The notes below the pieces were generated by a model. It worked only from the letters and a program-made list of their open reading frames with translations. It was not told where the DNA came from and did no database searches. Position numbers and translations under genes: made by a program. 64,000 nucleotides of DNA from Siderastrea siderea (lineage: Eukaryota > Cnidaria > Anthozoa > Scleractinia > Rhizangiidae), in assembly GCA_964030785.1 (NCBI GenBank), contig OZ034972.1:15261231-15325230 (forward strand), written 5' to 3'. The first letter of the stretch is position 1. Every line of letters starts with the position of its first letter. This document shows positions 22,901 to 36,549 of this stretch, in pieces.

Positions 22901-25900
22901 AAACAACATATGTGTACCCACGTTTTGGAAGTTGAGTTCACAACTCAGTTGATCTCTCAAAAATAAGGACTTTGCTGAATGTTGGTTGATACCCCATGAA
23001 AAACTAAACACAGTGGCAAAATAATTTTGAGATTGGACATTTCATGAGACACAATGAAAGTGAGACACAGTGAAAGAAGTACATGTACATGCACTATGTC
23101 CTAGCCATATGGCAGAGTGTTGTGCTTGAAGGTATCATAATGGTAAAAATTTGTTGTGCTTGTAAATTTTGTTTTCACCCAAACAAGCAAATTCTAAACA
23201 TTTCAGGCTACAAGCTGGGAGAGAGAGTGCAGGTATTATGGACATACAACAGAAGGCTCTGGCGTCAGGCGGGAAAGAACGACTTGGCCCATCATCCAAG
23301 GCACTAGTAGCAGTAGGAGGCACAAAATCATCAACAGCATTGGTACAACAAAAGAAAGCAGCTACACTACCTAAACCACAGTGGCATGCACCCTGGAAAC
23401 TTATGAGGGTGAGACTGCTTTATCCTTTTGCAATGTAACTTATGAGGGTGAGACTGCTTTATCCTTTTGCAATGTAACTTATGAGGGTGAGACTGCTTTA
23501 TCCTTTTGCAATGTAGCTATTTGGCACAGCAATGTGAAAAAAGAAAAGCATTGGAAGTTTTGCCTCAAATTTAACAAAATTGATTGTTAATGCTTCAAAC
23601 TTAGTATCTAGACTGGTGTGGTCATTGGGGTGATATTAGTCCCTTACAAGTTTAATCGTAAAAATGTTTGAGGCTGAAAAACGAATGGTGTGATTTTTCT
23701 TGAATTTTAGTTACTGTCAGTTTAATTTGCTTATGTCATCGAGGTTAGAGTCACTGGCTTGAGGTAAACTGTGACTGCCCAGTGCTATTTCCTCGAAAAT
23801 TAATTGTATTCATATTCACTGGGTGGCCTGTGCTAGTTGTGCCGATAACAGCAGATTAACCCAGTCACCTGCTCACATACATTGTACATTGTAATGGGAT
23901 CCTTGCTTGGCACACTTGAAACGTGATCAACTGTTGCCTTTTGGACAACATCTTTTTACTCCTTGCTTATTTTTCCCCAAACATAGGGCAAGCCTAGTCA
24001 TTGGCATGGGCGATTTTTACATTATGTATAGAAGTGTTTTGTGATTTTTTGTTGTAGGTAATTAGTGGTCACACAGGCTGGGTAAGGTCAGTGGCTGTTG
24101 AACCTGGTAACCAGTGGTTTGCAACAGGATCTGCAGATAGGACAATTAAGGTACAGGGATGAGTTGTTTTCACGGTACACTGTAAACTAGGCATCCACTC
24201 CACATAAGTATAACAGACACTCAAAGTAAAATGCACACCAAAAGAAAGAACACAATCTAATTACAGCATTGAAGAAGGTTAACCCTATAATTAAGGAACA
24301 TTAAGAATTAAAACAATCTTACATTTTACCCACTTTGTTTCCACGATTCTTTTTCGTGACTTTTTAGAAAAGCTTGCACTGGAGATGGAAAATTGCTTGA
24401 CAAGGCAACTGTGGTTTTGTGCCTACTTTATTTGATGTCTTTTTATTTGCAAGAACTGACAAGTAATAAGCATGACCTACTTGAATGTTCTTGATTAATT
24501 ATTACACATACACTTAATTGCAATATCTTTGTCATATAAAAATGAAAAAAGAAATAAGAAAAAACCTAAATAGGAATAAAATGGGCATGCTAACTACATT
24601 CAGAGAATTGCTTTGACAAGCGACTTAAGTTCAAAAAGTCTATATGGAGGCCAATTTACCTTTTATCAACTCCATTGATGCAAAATTGATGTACTTTACT
24701 GTAGTGCATAAGTGGTTAAGAATTATTAAAATCTGCCAATGTAATTTGCATGGCTAATTAATTCCTACTTAGCTTTTTTCTTTATTCATTTTTTCTTTTT
24801 TGTATGACAACGTTATTGCAATTAGGTGTATGAGAATGGAGAATATTCAGCATTCATGGTGGAAACAAGATATATAGACTATTCTGTATTTATAACGTAA
24901 AGAACATCAATAGTCAGGAACAAATATAGTGTAATAAAATATAGCAATAGATTTCATATTGAAATTATGAATATATGAAATTCATATATTTGAACTGCGG
25001 AATGAAGAAATAAATGTAAAGAAGATCCTCGCAGTTATTAACGCAACTTATGCAGTTGCGAAAAGAAAGCCTGAAAAAATCAGGCTTGCCGGGATTCGAA
25101 CCCTGACCTCTGCGATACCGGTGCAGCGCTCTAACCAATTGAGCTAACAAGCCAACTGGGAGCTGGTCATTAAATTGGTTCGTAACATACCCGGGAAAGA
25201 TGAAGATGAAATTATGAATATATGAAATTCATATATTTGAACTGCGGAATGAAGAAATAAATGTAAAGAAGATCCTCGCAGTTATTAACACAACTTATGC
25301 AGTTGCGAAAAGAAAGCCTGTTCCTTTCTTTTCGCAACTGCATAAGTTGCGTTAATAACTGCGAGGATCTTCTTTACATTTAGATTTCATATTGTGTAGT
25401 CTTGTAATACAACACAGGGAGATCGCTACATACATGTTGAAGTCCTTTCTACCTCCCTACCACTATCCACTACTAGGAAGCTGAAAGCACTGATCTGTTG
25501 CCATTTGTGAAATGCATCTAACCTACTGAAATTGTACTATTATTTTTTTTAGATCTGGGAACTTGGAAGTGGCAAGTTAAAGCTTTCCTTGACAGGTCAC
25601 ATCAGCACAGTCAGGGGATTAGCAGTCAGTTCAAGGCAGCCTTATCTGTTCTCATGTGGAGAAGACAAACAAGTCAAATGTTGGGACTTGGAATACAACA
25701 AGGTACATTTAAACAAGCCATTAATGTCGCAGTTCCTTTTAATAATATAGAGCACAGAGATGCGAACATAGTACACAAAATAACAACAATATTTGGCGTT
25801 AAAGGGGGGAACACCTCTCCGCGATCGGCGTGACAGACGACTTCCATTGCGTGACCACACGGCTACTTATCTCCCCAGCGCCAAAACCGCGCTGGATCGG

Positions 25901-28900
25901 ACAAGTAGACAGGTCAAAAGCTAAGACGATCTATAAGCCTAACTCATACGGCACTACGAGCTGACCTCCGGGCAGCATCGTGCTAGAGTTATGACTTTCT
26001 CAAGCCTACTTATCTCCCCAGCACTACGAGCCGACACCGCCGGCACGTGCTGGGTCGGACAAGAATAGGCAGATAAAGAACGTAAATAACGCAACTAACC
26101 GATCGAAAACAAAGCTTGGGGAAGTCGCTGCGAGACTTAACCGAAAGCGAAACCCGAGTGGTGAACCCAAATTTATTGATTACAGTAAGGAATCCTCCAA
26201 AGGGAGGGAGGGTGGGAATTACAATTTTTAAAGAACCTTGGAAAACCTTACAGTTAGCAAGACAGCTAGTGAATGTGACTTTGGACCTAAACTAGGCCTT
26301 TTATACCTAGACAGACGTCGCAAACTAGACCAATAGTAAATAAGGTACCATGAATAAAGTAAACTCATGCGGTGCTCGAACGAGACATGAATGGCGATAT
26401 TTATGTTTTTAACCATACAGAGCGTTTGATGTAAAACTACTAGACAGTATTGCAACATTGATCAGTGAATCCCCATTGTACGCCTTTGTACATTCATGAA
26501 GAGAAAGGAATAATGGTACATTCATGTCGCGTACATCTTACGTGAGTTAATCTAGTTACAATGTAACAACATAAGCTTAGTTCGTCTCGCTCCATTAACT
26601 GCGTTTTACAGATTGCTGTAAAGCTTTATAAAAATTACAGCAAACAGCACACTTGAATATGCTGTGGTTTAAATGTTTTTTGGGTTCAAACATTTTTTTT
26701 TTCAAACCAGGTTAATTTTAGTTCCTTTGTTCAAGATCATGGTAACAAATCTAAGGCAAAGGAAAATAAAAATTAAACTGGTTTGGAAATGTTCAAACCA
26801 AACTCAAAGTAAACTATGCCAAATGTACTCAGTGCTAGGATTTGATCCTGTCAGGAATTGACCAAGCTGTCTTGGTGTTCTGTTTGTTTTCAGGTTGTGC
26901 GACACTATCATGGTCACCTTAGTGCTATTTATTCTTTGGATCTTCATCCCACCATTGACGTATTGTTCACTTGTGGCAGAGATGCAACAACCAGGGTAGC
27001 GTTACTTTGACAATTTACTGTTGACAAGATACTGGAAGATGAAACATCCTGATTTCACCTGTACAGATGCCAATGCTTAATGAAAACTAGGGCACTGGCT
27101 ATGATAAGAAATGTTTGTTCAGGCTATGTTGTCTATGCTCTATAGCTAAGACATTAAATCTTAAAACTTCTTGCATTAGAGGGCAAGAAAGGCTGGGTGG
27201 AAAGGTAGGAAAATTCCTTGCTTTCTGGGAAAGGAAATGTAAGAAAAACTTGAAGAAAGTGGTATTGATTATCCGTGGGCAGCAAATTGCCCACTGATGG
27301 CCCAGCAGGGGTACTCAGGTATTTTTTAGTGACAAGGAGGTGTGAATGAGGCCAAATTTGGAAATCCAAGAAAAGTCCATTAGGATAAAACCGAACCCCA
27401 AAAAAGTCCAGTAGCCTACAACAAAACCTATTTAAAGTCCTTTTGATATGCATAAAAAAAAACCAAGAGAGTCCAAGACAGCGTACAGTATATGCTTCCA
27501 CCTCTCTTTATTTATCATGCATCTGACAGGCATGAAAAACAGAATTCTCTTCGTTAACAGAACTGAACAGATACGATTGTTTGACATAATATCAAGAACT
27601 CTGGGATACACATGCTTTATTTCAACCCTAAAAAAGTGCTGCTAAAATCTTCTGACCCAAAAAAGTCCACCAGAAAATTTCTAACCCCCCAAAAGTCCCA
27701 AATCGCTAATTTCAAACCAAAAAAGGTCTTTGCACCTCCCCATCACAAATATACCTAAGTACCCCCCCCCCCCCCCATTCCTGCGACATGACTGGAGATG
27801 TACGAGAAACCAAGGCATGTGTGTGTATTAAAGTGGCCAAAAGATATTCTACATGTATGTGGACGTATTAATACAGACAATACTTTTTGTAGTTAGCACA
27901 GAGGCAGAGAATCTTGAATGTTTGTTTTCACTCTAGGTATGGGACATGAGAACAAAAGCCTGCATTCACACTCTGACTGGTCATACAAGTACAGTGGCAG
28001 TTGTAAAATCACAGGCTGTTGAACCTCAGGTCAGCTAGTTAACTAGGCTCTTAGGACAACAATTTCTCGCCATATTTAAATTTAGGTCAGAGTACAGTTG
28101 CAATGTCCAATTCAGTTATTAATTCAAACTATGATCTGTTTGAAACTTGAAGGAAAAAAAATATTCCACAAGCACATTGGATGTGAAGTGATAATCACCT
28201 TACATCCAACAAGCACTAGTGGAGTAATTGTTTCAATTTATACTCAGCTTTGGCAATCAATTTTTTTGGCCATTGTGTATTGTCAGCTTTATTAATAACT
28301 CCCTGCAGCAAAAGTTGAAAACAAGAGCAGTATGTGTATCACTATGATTCAAAATGGTCACACATGAAATACTTTCAAATGTCACCAATATATGTGACTT
28401 TAAACAATGTGTTTCTTACCTTAGTACTAGGAACAAAATTTTGTACCACAAACCATCAAATCTTTCCCACAAAAAGGTTGTGGCTACTTAGGTAAGAGAT
28501 TTGGTTGCTTGTGCAAGAGCTTGAACTGAAATGATGAAAAGGTAGCTTGGTATCTTGGAGAAGTCTCAGAATGACCACTTTTCTTAAGCAACAAGGCCCA
28601 ACAGCATTAATTTTTCAGTTGAATCACATGACAGATAGTTTAACAATGTCATTATTTTAATTCACTGAAGAAACACCAGAATGTATCCTGCACAGTAGGC
28701 AGGAGGTGACATGACTTTTTACCCAAGTCATCTCGTTATTGCTGTGCAACAGTAAACCCAGAGCTTATTTTATACTTGAAAGGGAATAAGTCATAATACT
28801 TTCCTTGCACAGAAGCTTTGGAACAGAAAAAAAATTAGAACTTAGGCAACTAAAACAGAAAAAACAGCTGATGTTTGGTTGTCTCCTTACATGTATGTTC

Positions 28901-31508
28901 CAAGGTTTGAACAGAGTACAAGAGAAATAATTTATTCTTCACTTGAGCTATTTTGGTGTTTAGAAGGAAAGCAATAGACTAACTCTTTAGATTTAGCATT
29001 CAGGTCAAAAAATGTGTGCATGGAGCTACTCAGGGTTTTTTACATGATAACCAATCTGTATGCCAAAATAGAGCTTATTTGGGGCAATTTGGTTTTCAAG
29101 GCCAAATCACCTGCTTCCTTTTTCCTCTGAATCCTGTATTAAATTGTTGATGTTATTGGTCAAATGGGTTTATTGTTAGGTAATAACTGGAAGCCATGAT
29201 TGCACAATTCGACTATGGGACTTGGCAGCTGGCAAGTCTAAAGTTACATTGACAAATCACAAGAAAAGTGTCAGAGCTCTGGTCTTACACCCAACACAGT
29301 AAGTGGCAGTTGGACTGGCAACTAGTTTAAGTCAGTCAGTCAATTGGACAGTCAGTTTGTCATCAAACAATCAGTTTGTCCCTGTAACAAATTGAGGTCA
29401 GTTTTTTTATGTTTCTGTCCTCTTATTGATGATAAACTGCATCATAACATTGCCAAAGTGTTGTGGATCCACGAGGGGCAGGCGAGTGAATCCATGCAAG
29501 ATGCGATTGCCACAGAACCTGAATTTCATCGCTGTACATAAATTCAGAGAATCACAGGCTCATAAATTAAAAGTTTAGTAAGAATAAGCCAGAAATACAA
29601 GGAAAAATTTCGAATTGCTAAACTAACCATTATTCCAGTGAAAACTGTTCACAGAATAATCTGCTAGAACATGGTTCTTAATTTCATCAAAAGCACAAAT
29701 TCCTGCTCACCGCCAATTTTCAGGTCTGAATCCTCAACAAAGATTTTCACTTTTGTTTCTAGGGTTGCAATGGCTTCTTCAGTTTCACCCCATATATTTT
29801 AGTTGATTTTCTCATTGAAGAATACTAGATTTGTGGTACAATTCTTGCCACACCAAAAAGGCAGTGCTGAAAAGTTTGACAAAGCTTTTGCTGATTGTGT
29901 CAGCTCTACGTTTCAGCCGTCTGTACTCTTATTGACTATAAAAATTAGCCAATCAGCGCGCAGGAATTTGCTTAGTTATTGCAAAAAAGTTTATACTCAA
30001 TCATTCAGTCAGTCAATTTGTCAGTCAATTTGTTGTCAGTTAAGTAGTTTGTCAATGAGTGTAGTCAATCAATCAATCAATCAGTCAGTTTGTCAGACAA
30101 TTTGTAGTCAGTCAATGTATCAGTTAGTTTATTGTCAATCAATCAGCTTAATCAATCTTTAGTCAAGTTATAGTCAATAAATCAGTCGGTTAATTTGTTA
30201 ATTGTGAGTTTACAGTGAAGTCAATCAATCATTCTGCCAGCAAGTTATTTTATCTTCTTGAGAGTGCAGTTGAATTATAATCCTTTTATAAATTTGCCTC
30301 ATAGGTTTTCATTTGCCTCAGCATCTCCTGACAACATCAAACAGTGGAAATTCCCAGATGGAAATTTTCTTCAGAATCTTATTGGACACAACTCAATAGT
30401 GAACTGCTTGGCAGTCAACCCAGATGGTGTTTTAGTGTCAGGAGGTGAGCTTTAATCATATCAAATGTTTCTTCTAATCCTCATAAACTTGCTCAAAACT
30501 AGTGAACATATATTTTCCACGTTTTGTATTGGGGCAATGTGAAAAAATGCTTCAGACATGGGGAAAAACCTTTGGAAATGCTTGCTACTTACTGCAAGCT
30601 AATAACTCCATAGGCCAGATTCATAGATAATATTCTTTTACATGCTTTCAATCAGATATGCCCTTCATTTCATGTGAAAGCACAGTACTTTCCTGTCATG
30701 CTTTTTTTTCTGTTTGTTGTTGTTGTTTTGATATGGTTACTGTTTTGTGTCAGCAAAAGTCTCCCAGTCAGAGAACTGTTGATAACACACAGTAGACTAT
30801 GGCTACCAGTATCCTGGATGTGCAGGGGAACCAACAACGTTGTTCAAAAAATAGTGGGAGTTTGAGATAGCTAGTAGTAATATACTGCAACACTTTCTAT
30901 AAGGGAAATGGGTAAATCTGTTTGAGATAGCTGGGGAGTCAAGATAACCAGGGTTCAAGATGGTCGGGTCTACTGTAATACCAAAATTCATGCATGTGAT
31001 GTTAGAGCTCTTTACAGAGCCTGTTAATCAACCTGACTCTACTCTTTCAGGTGATAATGGGACTATGCATTTCTGGGACTGGAGGACTGGGTACAACTTC
31101 CAACGTTCCCAGGCAACAGTGCAGCCTGGGTCACTTGATAGTGAGGCTGGTATTTTTGCAATGACCTTTGACCTGAGTAGCAGCCGACTTATCACATGTG
31201 AAGCTGACAAGACGGTCAAGATATACAAGGAGGATGACACAGCAGTGAGTAACGTTTGTTGGTTATCAATTACTAAGCTTTTATAGGACGTTTTGTTTAT
31301 TTTTTGTATATGGATACTGTGTATGGAATATAGTGTCAATTAAATAAAACCTCAAATGAAGTCAACTAGTTTTACCAGAAACTCATAAGGACTTTTCAAC
31401 TCCTTATGAGTTTCTGGTTTTACTTATTATGTCTTTTTTGTTCTACAGAGTGAAGAAACTCATCCTGTAAACTGGAAACCTGAAATCTTGAAGAGAAAGC
31501 GATATTAA
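19931..31508 (+). CDS. PLRG1: Pleiotropic regulator 1, spliceosomal WD40 protein, 14 exons
   Basis: The exons are 19931-19939, 20012-20118, 21910-22034, 22213-22260, 22724-22820, 23207-23408, 24058-24150, 25553-25702, 26894-26995, 27937-28029, 29180-29298, 30305-30444, 31051-31244 and 31449-31508. They total 1539 nt (512 aa; human PLRG1 is 514), all GT-AG and phase-consistent. The N-terminus [18 protein letters not shown] and the linker HPYPSAP are family signatures. Residues ~197-495 form the seven-bladed WD40 propeller ([57 protein letters not shown]). The C-terminus is [15 protein letters not shown]1/Prp46 is a core subunit of the Prp19/CDC5L (NTC) complex, needed for spliceosome activation in the nucleus. 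The first coding exon has only nine bases. It is head to head with HIRIP3. No disruptions were found. Confidence 0.97.
20151..20887. repeat. AT-rich element with clustered ATCGAT palindromes, PLRG1 intron 2
   Basis: The ends match in inverted orientation (CCCGGCGTGGGCAATCGAT on the left; the right end reads CCCAACACAGGCAATCGAT in reverse). Between them ATCGAT, TTATCGAT and ATTGATAA variants recur many times, mainly within ~200 bp of each end. No reading frame. The flanks do not show a clear target-site duplication, so boundaries are approximate. Confidence 0.65.
23400..23516 (+). repeat. Threefold 39-bp tandem repeat spanning the PLRG1 exon 6 splice donor
   Basis: Three near-identical 39-bp units start at 23400, 23439 and 23478, each containing CTTATGAGG|GTGAGACTG. 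The exon 6/intron 6 junction (23408/23409) lies in unit 1, so units 2 and 3 supply two more copies of the same donor in the intron. Only the first preserves frame: using either later donor reads into a TAA at the end of unit 1. Confidence 0.97.
23732..23880 (+). repeat. Dispersed repeat family R2, copy 1 (PLRG1 intron 6)
   Basis: This is collinear, in inverted orientation, with 33933-34083. Shared blocks include GAGTCACTGGCTTGAGGT, CATATTCACTGGGTGGCC and GATTAACCCAGTCACCTGCT. No coding capacity. Confidence 0.8.
24962..25380. mobile_element. Inverted composite of tRNA-derived SINEs (locus B), PLRG1 intron 7
   Basis: In order: a full minus-strand unit (24962 to about 25155, continuing into its 5' leader to about 25205), a second minus unit missing its tRNA head (about 25206-25320), and a truncated inverted plus unit (about 25322-25380). 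The whole is flanked by an exact 14-bp duplication, TAGATTTCATATTG (24948-24961 and 25381-25394), the hallmark of LINE-mediated insertion. Bodies contain the GCCTGA/TCAGGC hairpin, the CGCAACT/AGTTGCG hairpin, an ACTGCG/CGCAGT stem and the palindromic tail AATATATGAATTTCATATAT. Confidence 0.85.
25083..25153 (-). other. tRNA-like SINE head
   Basis: Read on the minus strand, this has an acceptor-like pairing (GGCTTGT with GCAAGCC), a D-arm GCTC...GAGC, an A-box-like TAGCTCAATTGG and an exact B box GGTTCGAATCC. The anticodon stem has an A/C mismatch, position 33 is C rather than U, and the T stem is imperfect. It reads directly into the SINE body with no pol III terminator at the expected place. 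I therefore call it the promoter head of a SINE, not a functional tRNA gene. Confidence 0.75.
25703..26678. other. PLRG1 intron 8, GC-richer block of unknown origin
   Basis: About 25790-26170 is noticeably more GC-rich than surrounding intron and contains two related blocks, each with CTACTTATCTCCCCAGC and GGTCGGACAAG or GATCGGACAAG, about 150 bp apart. It has no reading frame and could be part of an LTR or another non-coding element. I cannot assign it. Confidence 0.4.
26679..26803. repeat. Small foldback repeat (copy 2), PLRG1 intron 8
   Basis: Nested arms: TTGGGTTCAAACATTT with AAATGTTCAAACCAAA, and TTCAAACCAGGTTAATTTT with AAATTAAACTGGTTTGG. It belongs to the same family as the repeat at 3986-4086. 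Confidence 0.75.
27307..27777. mobile_element. MITE with poly-C terminus, PLRG1 intron 9
   Basis: The left end GGGGTACTCAGGTATTTTTT...GGAGGTG pairs with the right end CACCTCCC...ATACCTAAGTACCCC over about 33 bp with mismatches. The interior is rich in CCAAAAAAGTCC-type motifs. No transposase. TSD not clear. Confidence 0.65.
28030..29179. other. PLRG1 intron 10: nothing recognised
   Basis: AT-rich intronic sequence with no open frame of interest and no clear inverted or tandem repeat. Confidence 0.5.
29998..30240. repeat. Degenerate TCAG/TCAA simple repeat, PLRG1 intron 11
   Basis: Interspersed tetranucleotide runs (CAGTCAGTCAATTTG, TCAATCAATCAATCAATCAG and similar) extend over about 240 bp, with a shorter outlier at 29330-29385. 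The frames across it (Ser/Gln-rich) are repeat artefacts. Confidence 0.8.
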
Positions 31509-31686
31509 ACTGCAATCAACTCTAAGCTGATGAACTGTTGAAGCAGGTTTTTGTCTAACACAGCCTCTTCACCGAAGTTTTTGAATGAAAAAAGTTAATA
31601 TTCATCAAAGTTGTATAGGTGAAGACAGATGGCACTGAAGAACGAGGGACAAGGCCACAAGAAATATCCTATTTTAATAGCTGTAA

Positions 31687-31692
31687 ATAAAA
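31687..31692 (+). terminator. PLRG1 polyadenylation signal
   Basis: AATAAA lies 179 bases downstream of the PLRG1 stop codon, followed by a TGTCTTGTTGTTGC GT/T-rich tract about 20 bases later, the expected layout for cleavage and polyadenylation. Confidence 0.7.
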
Positions 31693-31719
31693 TTGCTATG
31701 TACAGAAAATGTCTTGTTG

Positions 31720-33200
31720 TTGCTTTTGACTCACATCAGTCGATACATACCTTAGCAAGATTAACTGTCCAATAAGAATTCAAGGATAGCTCTAAAACAA
31801 CTATCTCAAGTTCACTCGAGTTTGCTTCCTTAAAGCAATCTGTAAATTCCGTTTGGGTAGTAAATCACACAAAAATGTGCTGATTAATTATAAGTGGTGA
31901 CACTTTCACACATGCTGAAAGGGTTGGAACTGACTTAAGGTAATGTCAGTTATCTTTAAAGGAGCCATGTCATAGGGGTTTTCACATTTTTGGGTCAAAA
32001 CTTTGCTGTAATCAAACTAACAACCTTTTGTTTTTACGTAAAATGCTCCTAGAACATCAAGAGGAATATATAAAGTGATTTTCAGCACTTTTTCCAAGAC
32101 AGTCTAAGGGAAGAACTTGAGAAAAATGGGCCAATTTTTTTTCAAGTTGTAATTGTAATCCCTTTCCATCCTGGCCATCCACACCTGCACTTCCTTAAAG
32201 TTTCAGAAAACTGGTACCATAATTTTAAAGATTCTTTTAACTAATCCATCTCTTTCACCCTTTTAAAGTATTAAATACACAGGTGACTTACACCCTTTAT
32301 ACAAGTGGCAAACAGCTTTCACTCATAGTTCATTGTGCACCTTTCAATTGTTGTAAAATTACATCAGAGTTGAACTTACGGGGCTTACTCCCATTTAAAT
32401 AGTGGGGGTCTGAATGAAGCCACAATGTAATTCAAACTATACCCAGTTAATCTTAATCATAAACAACAAAATTTTGTTAAAATACCAACCACCCAAAAAC
32501 AGATAACTTTTCTCATTTGCATTGCAATGTATTTGTATGTGAATCTGAGGCAATTTCGGGCAGAAATGGTCAAGTTGCCCAAAATTGCCTCTCATCCACG
32601 TTCTAATATATTGTAATGCAAATGAGAAAAGGTAACTGTGAAAAGGGCTATTTGGAAATGGCCTATTGTTTTCTAGTGTGGACAGTTGAAAATTGTGCAA
32701 CGACCCTAGAATGGACGCTAAAACCATCTATTTTTGAGAAGATAAAAACTGAGGAATTGAAAATCACATTAGCATGAACGTGGTCTAGAATTCCCAACTT
32801 CAAACCCACCTCCCCATCAATTTTGTACTTCCAGCCTTACAAAAGACAACATGCTCCAATATTAATTGCTGCTTTCACTTAGCATATTATAAGAAGTGAA
32901 CTAGTATTTACTGCAACATTTCTCCCAATAATTTGAGCACAATCAAATGGATAGACATGGGCAAGGGAAAAGTAGGTTACATTCAGCAAAATTACATGTT
33001 AGTGAGTTTTAGGCGAAGAATGCTAGGATGGGTTAAAGTAAAATGAGGAACAGACCATTATTTCTACTCATTATAGCCGTTATATCTGTATCAATGATGC
33101 CAACCTGCCATAAAAATGAACGTAGCACCACTGATCGCCATGCTGAGTGAGCATGACGGATATATCAACAACAAAACCAATCAAGACAAAGAAATAACAA
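31720..33200. other. Spacer between convergent PLRG1 and RPS23
   Basis: No gene is seen. A foldback at about 32501-32636 pairs TTTTCTCATTTGCATTGCAA with TTGTAATGCAAATGAGAAAA around a ~90-bp centre. The rest is AT-rich. Confidence 0.55.
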
Positions 33201-33210
33201 TTTACACAAG

Positions 33211-33216
33211 TTTATT
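33211..33216 (-). terminator. RPS23 polyadenylation signal
   Basis: Minus-strand AATAAA (plus TTTATT) begins 16 bases past the RPS23 stop. A very short 3' UTR is normal for ribosomal protein genes. Confidence 0.75.
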
Positions 33217-33231
33217 GTTGTCACAACATTA

Positions 33232-35477
<2,246 letters not shown>

Positions 35478-35987
35478 CTTCCTCGCCAAGAAACTATCGA
35501 AGAGAACGACCCATAGTGCACCGCGTGGATTTATACAAACTATTATGGGATGAAGGGCAGCTACCCATCATCCACTGTTCACCGCGGTCAGACGAGAAAA
35601 ATAAAAGTATTTTAAAGATAAGGGAAGCGCGTTCACTGTTTAAAGTTTGATATTGTACCGGTATTCTGTTGATTTACTAAAATGTGTTTCGAACTTTACT
35701 AAAAATGTTCTGAGTGTCTGAAAACGGGAAACGGACTTGTCGGCGCCATTTCTCAGAGCACTTTTGTTCAGGTGCGGAACATGAATATAGCAAAGAAACT
35801 CGTTTATTTGAGAGAAATGAAAATATATTTACACTCACCCACTAATTTATATATCCTTGCTCACGTTTGGACTGCATCGTGAATAAATCCTACGAATTTA
35901 AACGAAAAAACACTGCCTCCGACGTTTGACCGCGGTGGACATCCACTGGGGCTTTTAACTCAAAAGGACTGGAACTACCACACTTGA
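35478..35987 (-). promoter_or_regulatory. RPS23 5' UTR and promoter region
   Basis: A CTCTTC pyrimidine tract on the minus strand at about 35499-35504 lies some 25 bases upstream of the ATG. It could be the 5' terminal oligopyrimidine (TOP) start typical of ribosomal protein mRNAs. No TATA box is evident. The open frame on the opposite strand (35372-35650) has no protein-like features. Confidence 0.45.
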
Positions 35988-36135
35988 CTACCACCAGGAG
36001 CCATAATCGGGGACGGAGACCGTAACTGAATACCACTTTCAGTGATGGGGCTGGCCCCATCGAAAAAGACAAATGTGCTATTTTTAGAAAAAATTGCGCC
36101 ATCGCGCGCGTGAAACACGCGTGTATGTTGCGAGG

Positions 36136-36507
36136 ATGCCGCGCAAAGAAAAAACAAACAAAATGGCGTCGGAAATTACCTTCGTTGCAGATGAAGAAAT
36201 CCAGTTTTTGTCATCAGTGACAATTCCAAATCTAAGGCAAGCCCTTGAGAAGAACTTTTTGGATAGTGACTCTGGATATGAGGATTGTACAAGCGATTCC
36301 GATGATGGCAGTGAGAATATTTTAGGAAAATCCTGTAGCGAAGATGCGTCGGACATGTCGGACGGGGATTTCCCCGTTAGAAGGAATAAACGGTTTGCAG
36401 GCCAAAAAGGCGTCGAACGACGAAAAAATCAGTTGAAGGCGAATCAGGAAGGAAAAGGGAAAATACATCCCGAAAATGTATTTCCTCTGAGGACGAACAG
36501 AGATTGA
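36136..36507 (+). CDS. Element-borne ORF 1, unknown function, acidic/basic
   Basis: I start at MPRKEKTNKMASEI, because the upstream in-frame Met lies inside the TIR. The 123-residue product has an N-terminal amphipathic stretch (EEIQFLSSVTIPNLRQALEK), a Ser/Asp-rich acidic middle (SDSGYEDCTSDSDDGSE) and a basic end (KRFAGQKGVERRKNQLK). No known domain is recognised. The frame closes 42 bases before ORF 2 and may be the 5' part of the same frameshifted or spliced gene. Confidence 0.5.
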   Translation: MPRKEKTNKMASEITFVADEEIQFLSSVTIPNLRQALEKNFLDSDSGYEDCTSDSDDGSENILGKSCSEDASDMSDGDFPVRRNKRFAGQKGVERRKNQLKANQEGKGKIHPENVFPLRTNRD

Positions 36508-36549
36508 AGGGCAGCCGCAAAGACTGTAAAATGATTTTCCAAGCACGTT

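Noticed and set aside
23169..23438. PLRG1 reading through exon 6 into the tandem repeat as an alternative C-terminus
   Set aside because: It stops immediately at the repeat's TAA, and the splice donor at 23409 gives the conserved continuation (VISGHTGW).
25083..25153. Functional tRNA gene on the minus strand (Thr-like GGT in the anticodon loop)
   Set aside because: Position 33 is C, the anticodon stem has a mismatch, the T stem is imperfect, and it reads straight into a repeated SINE body with a TSD.
36094..36135. Upstream in-frame start (MRHRARET) for element ORF 1
   Set aside because: These codons lie inside the inverted repeat arm of the element; the Met at 36136 is the safer start.
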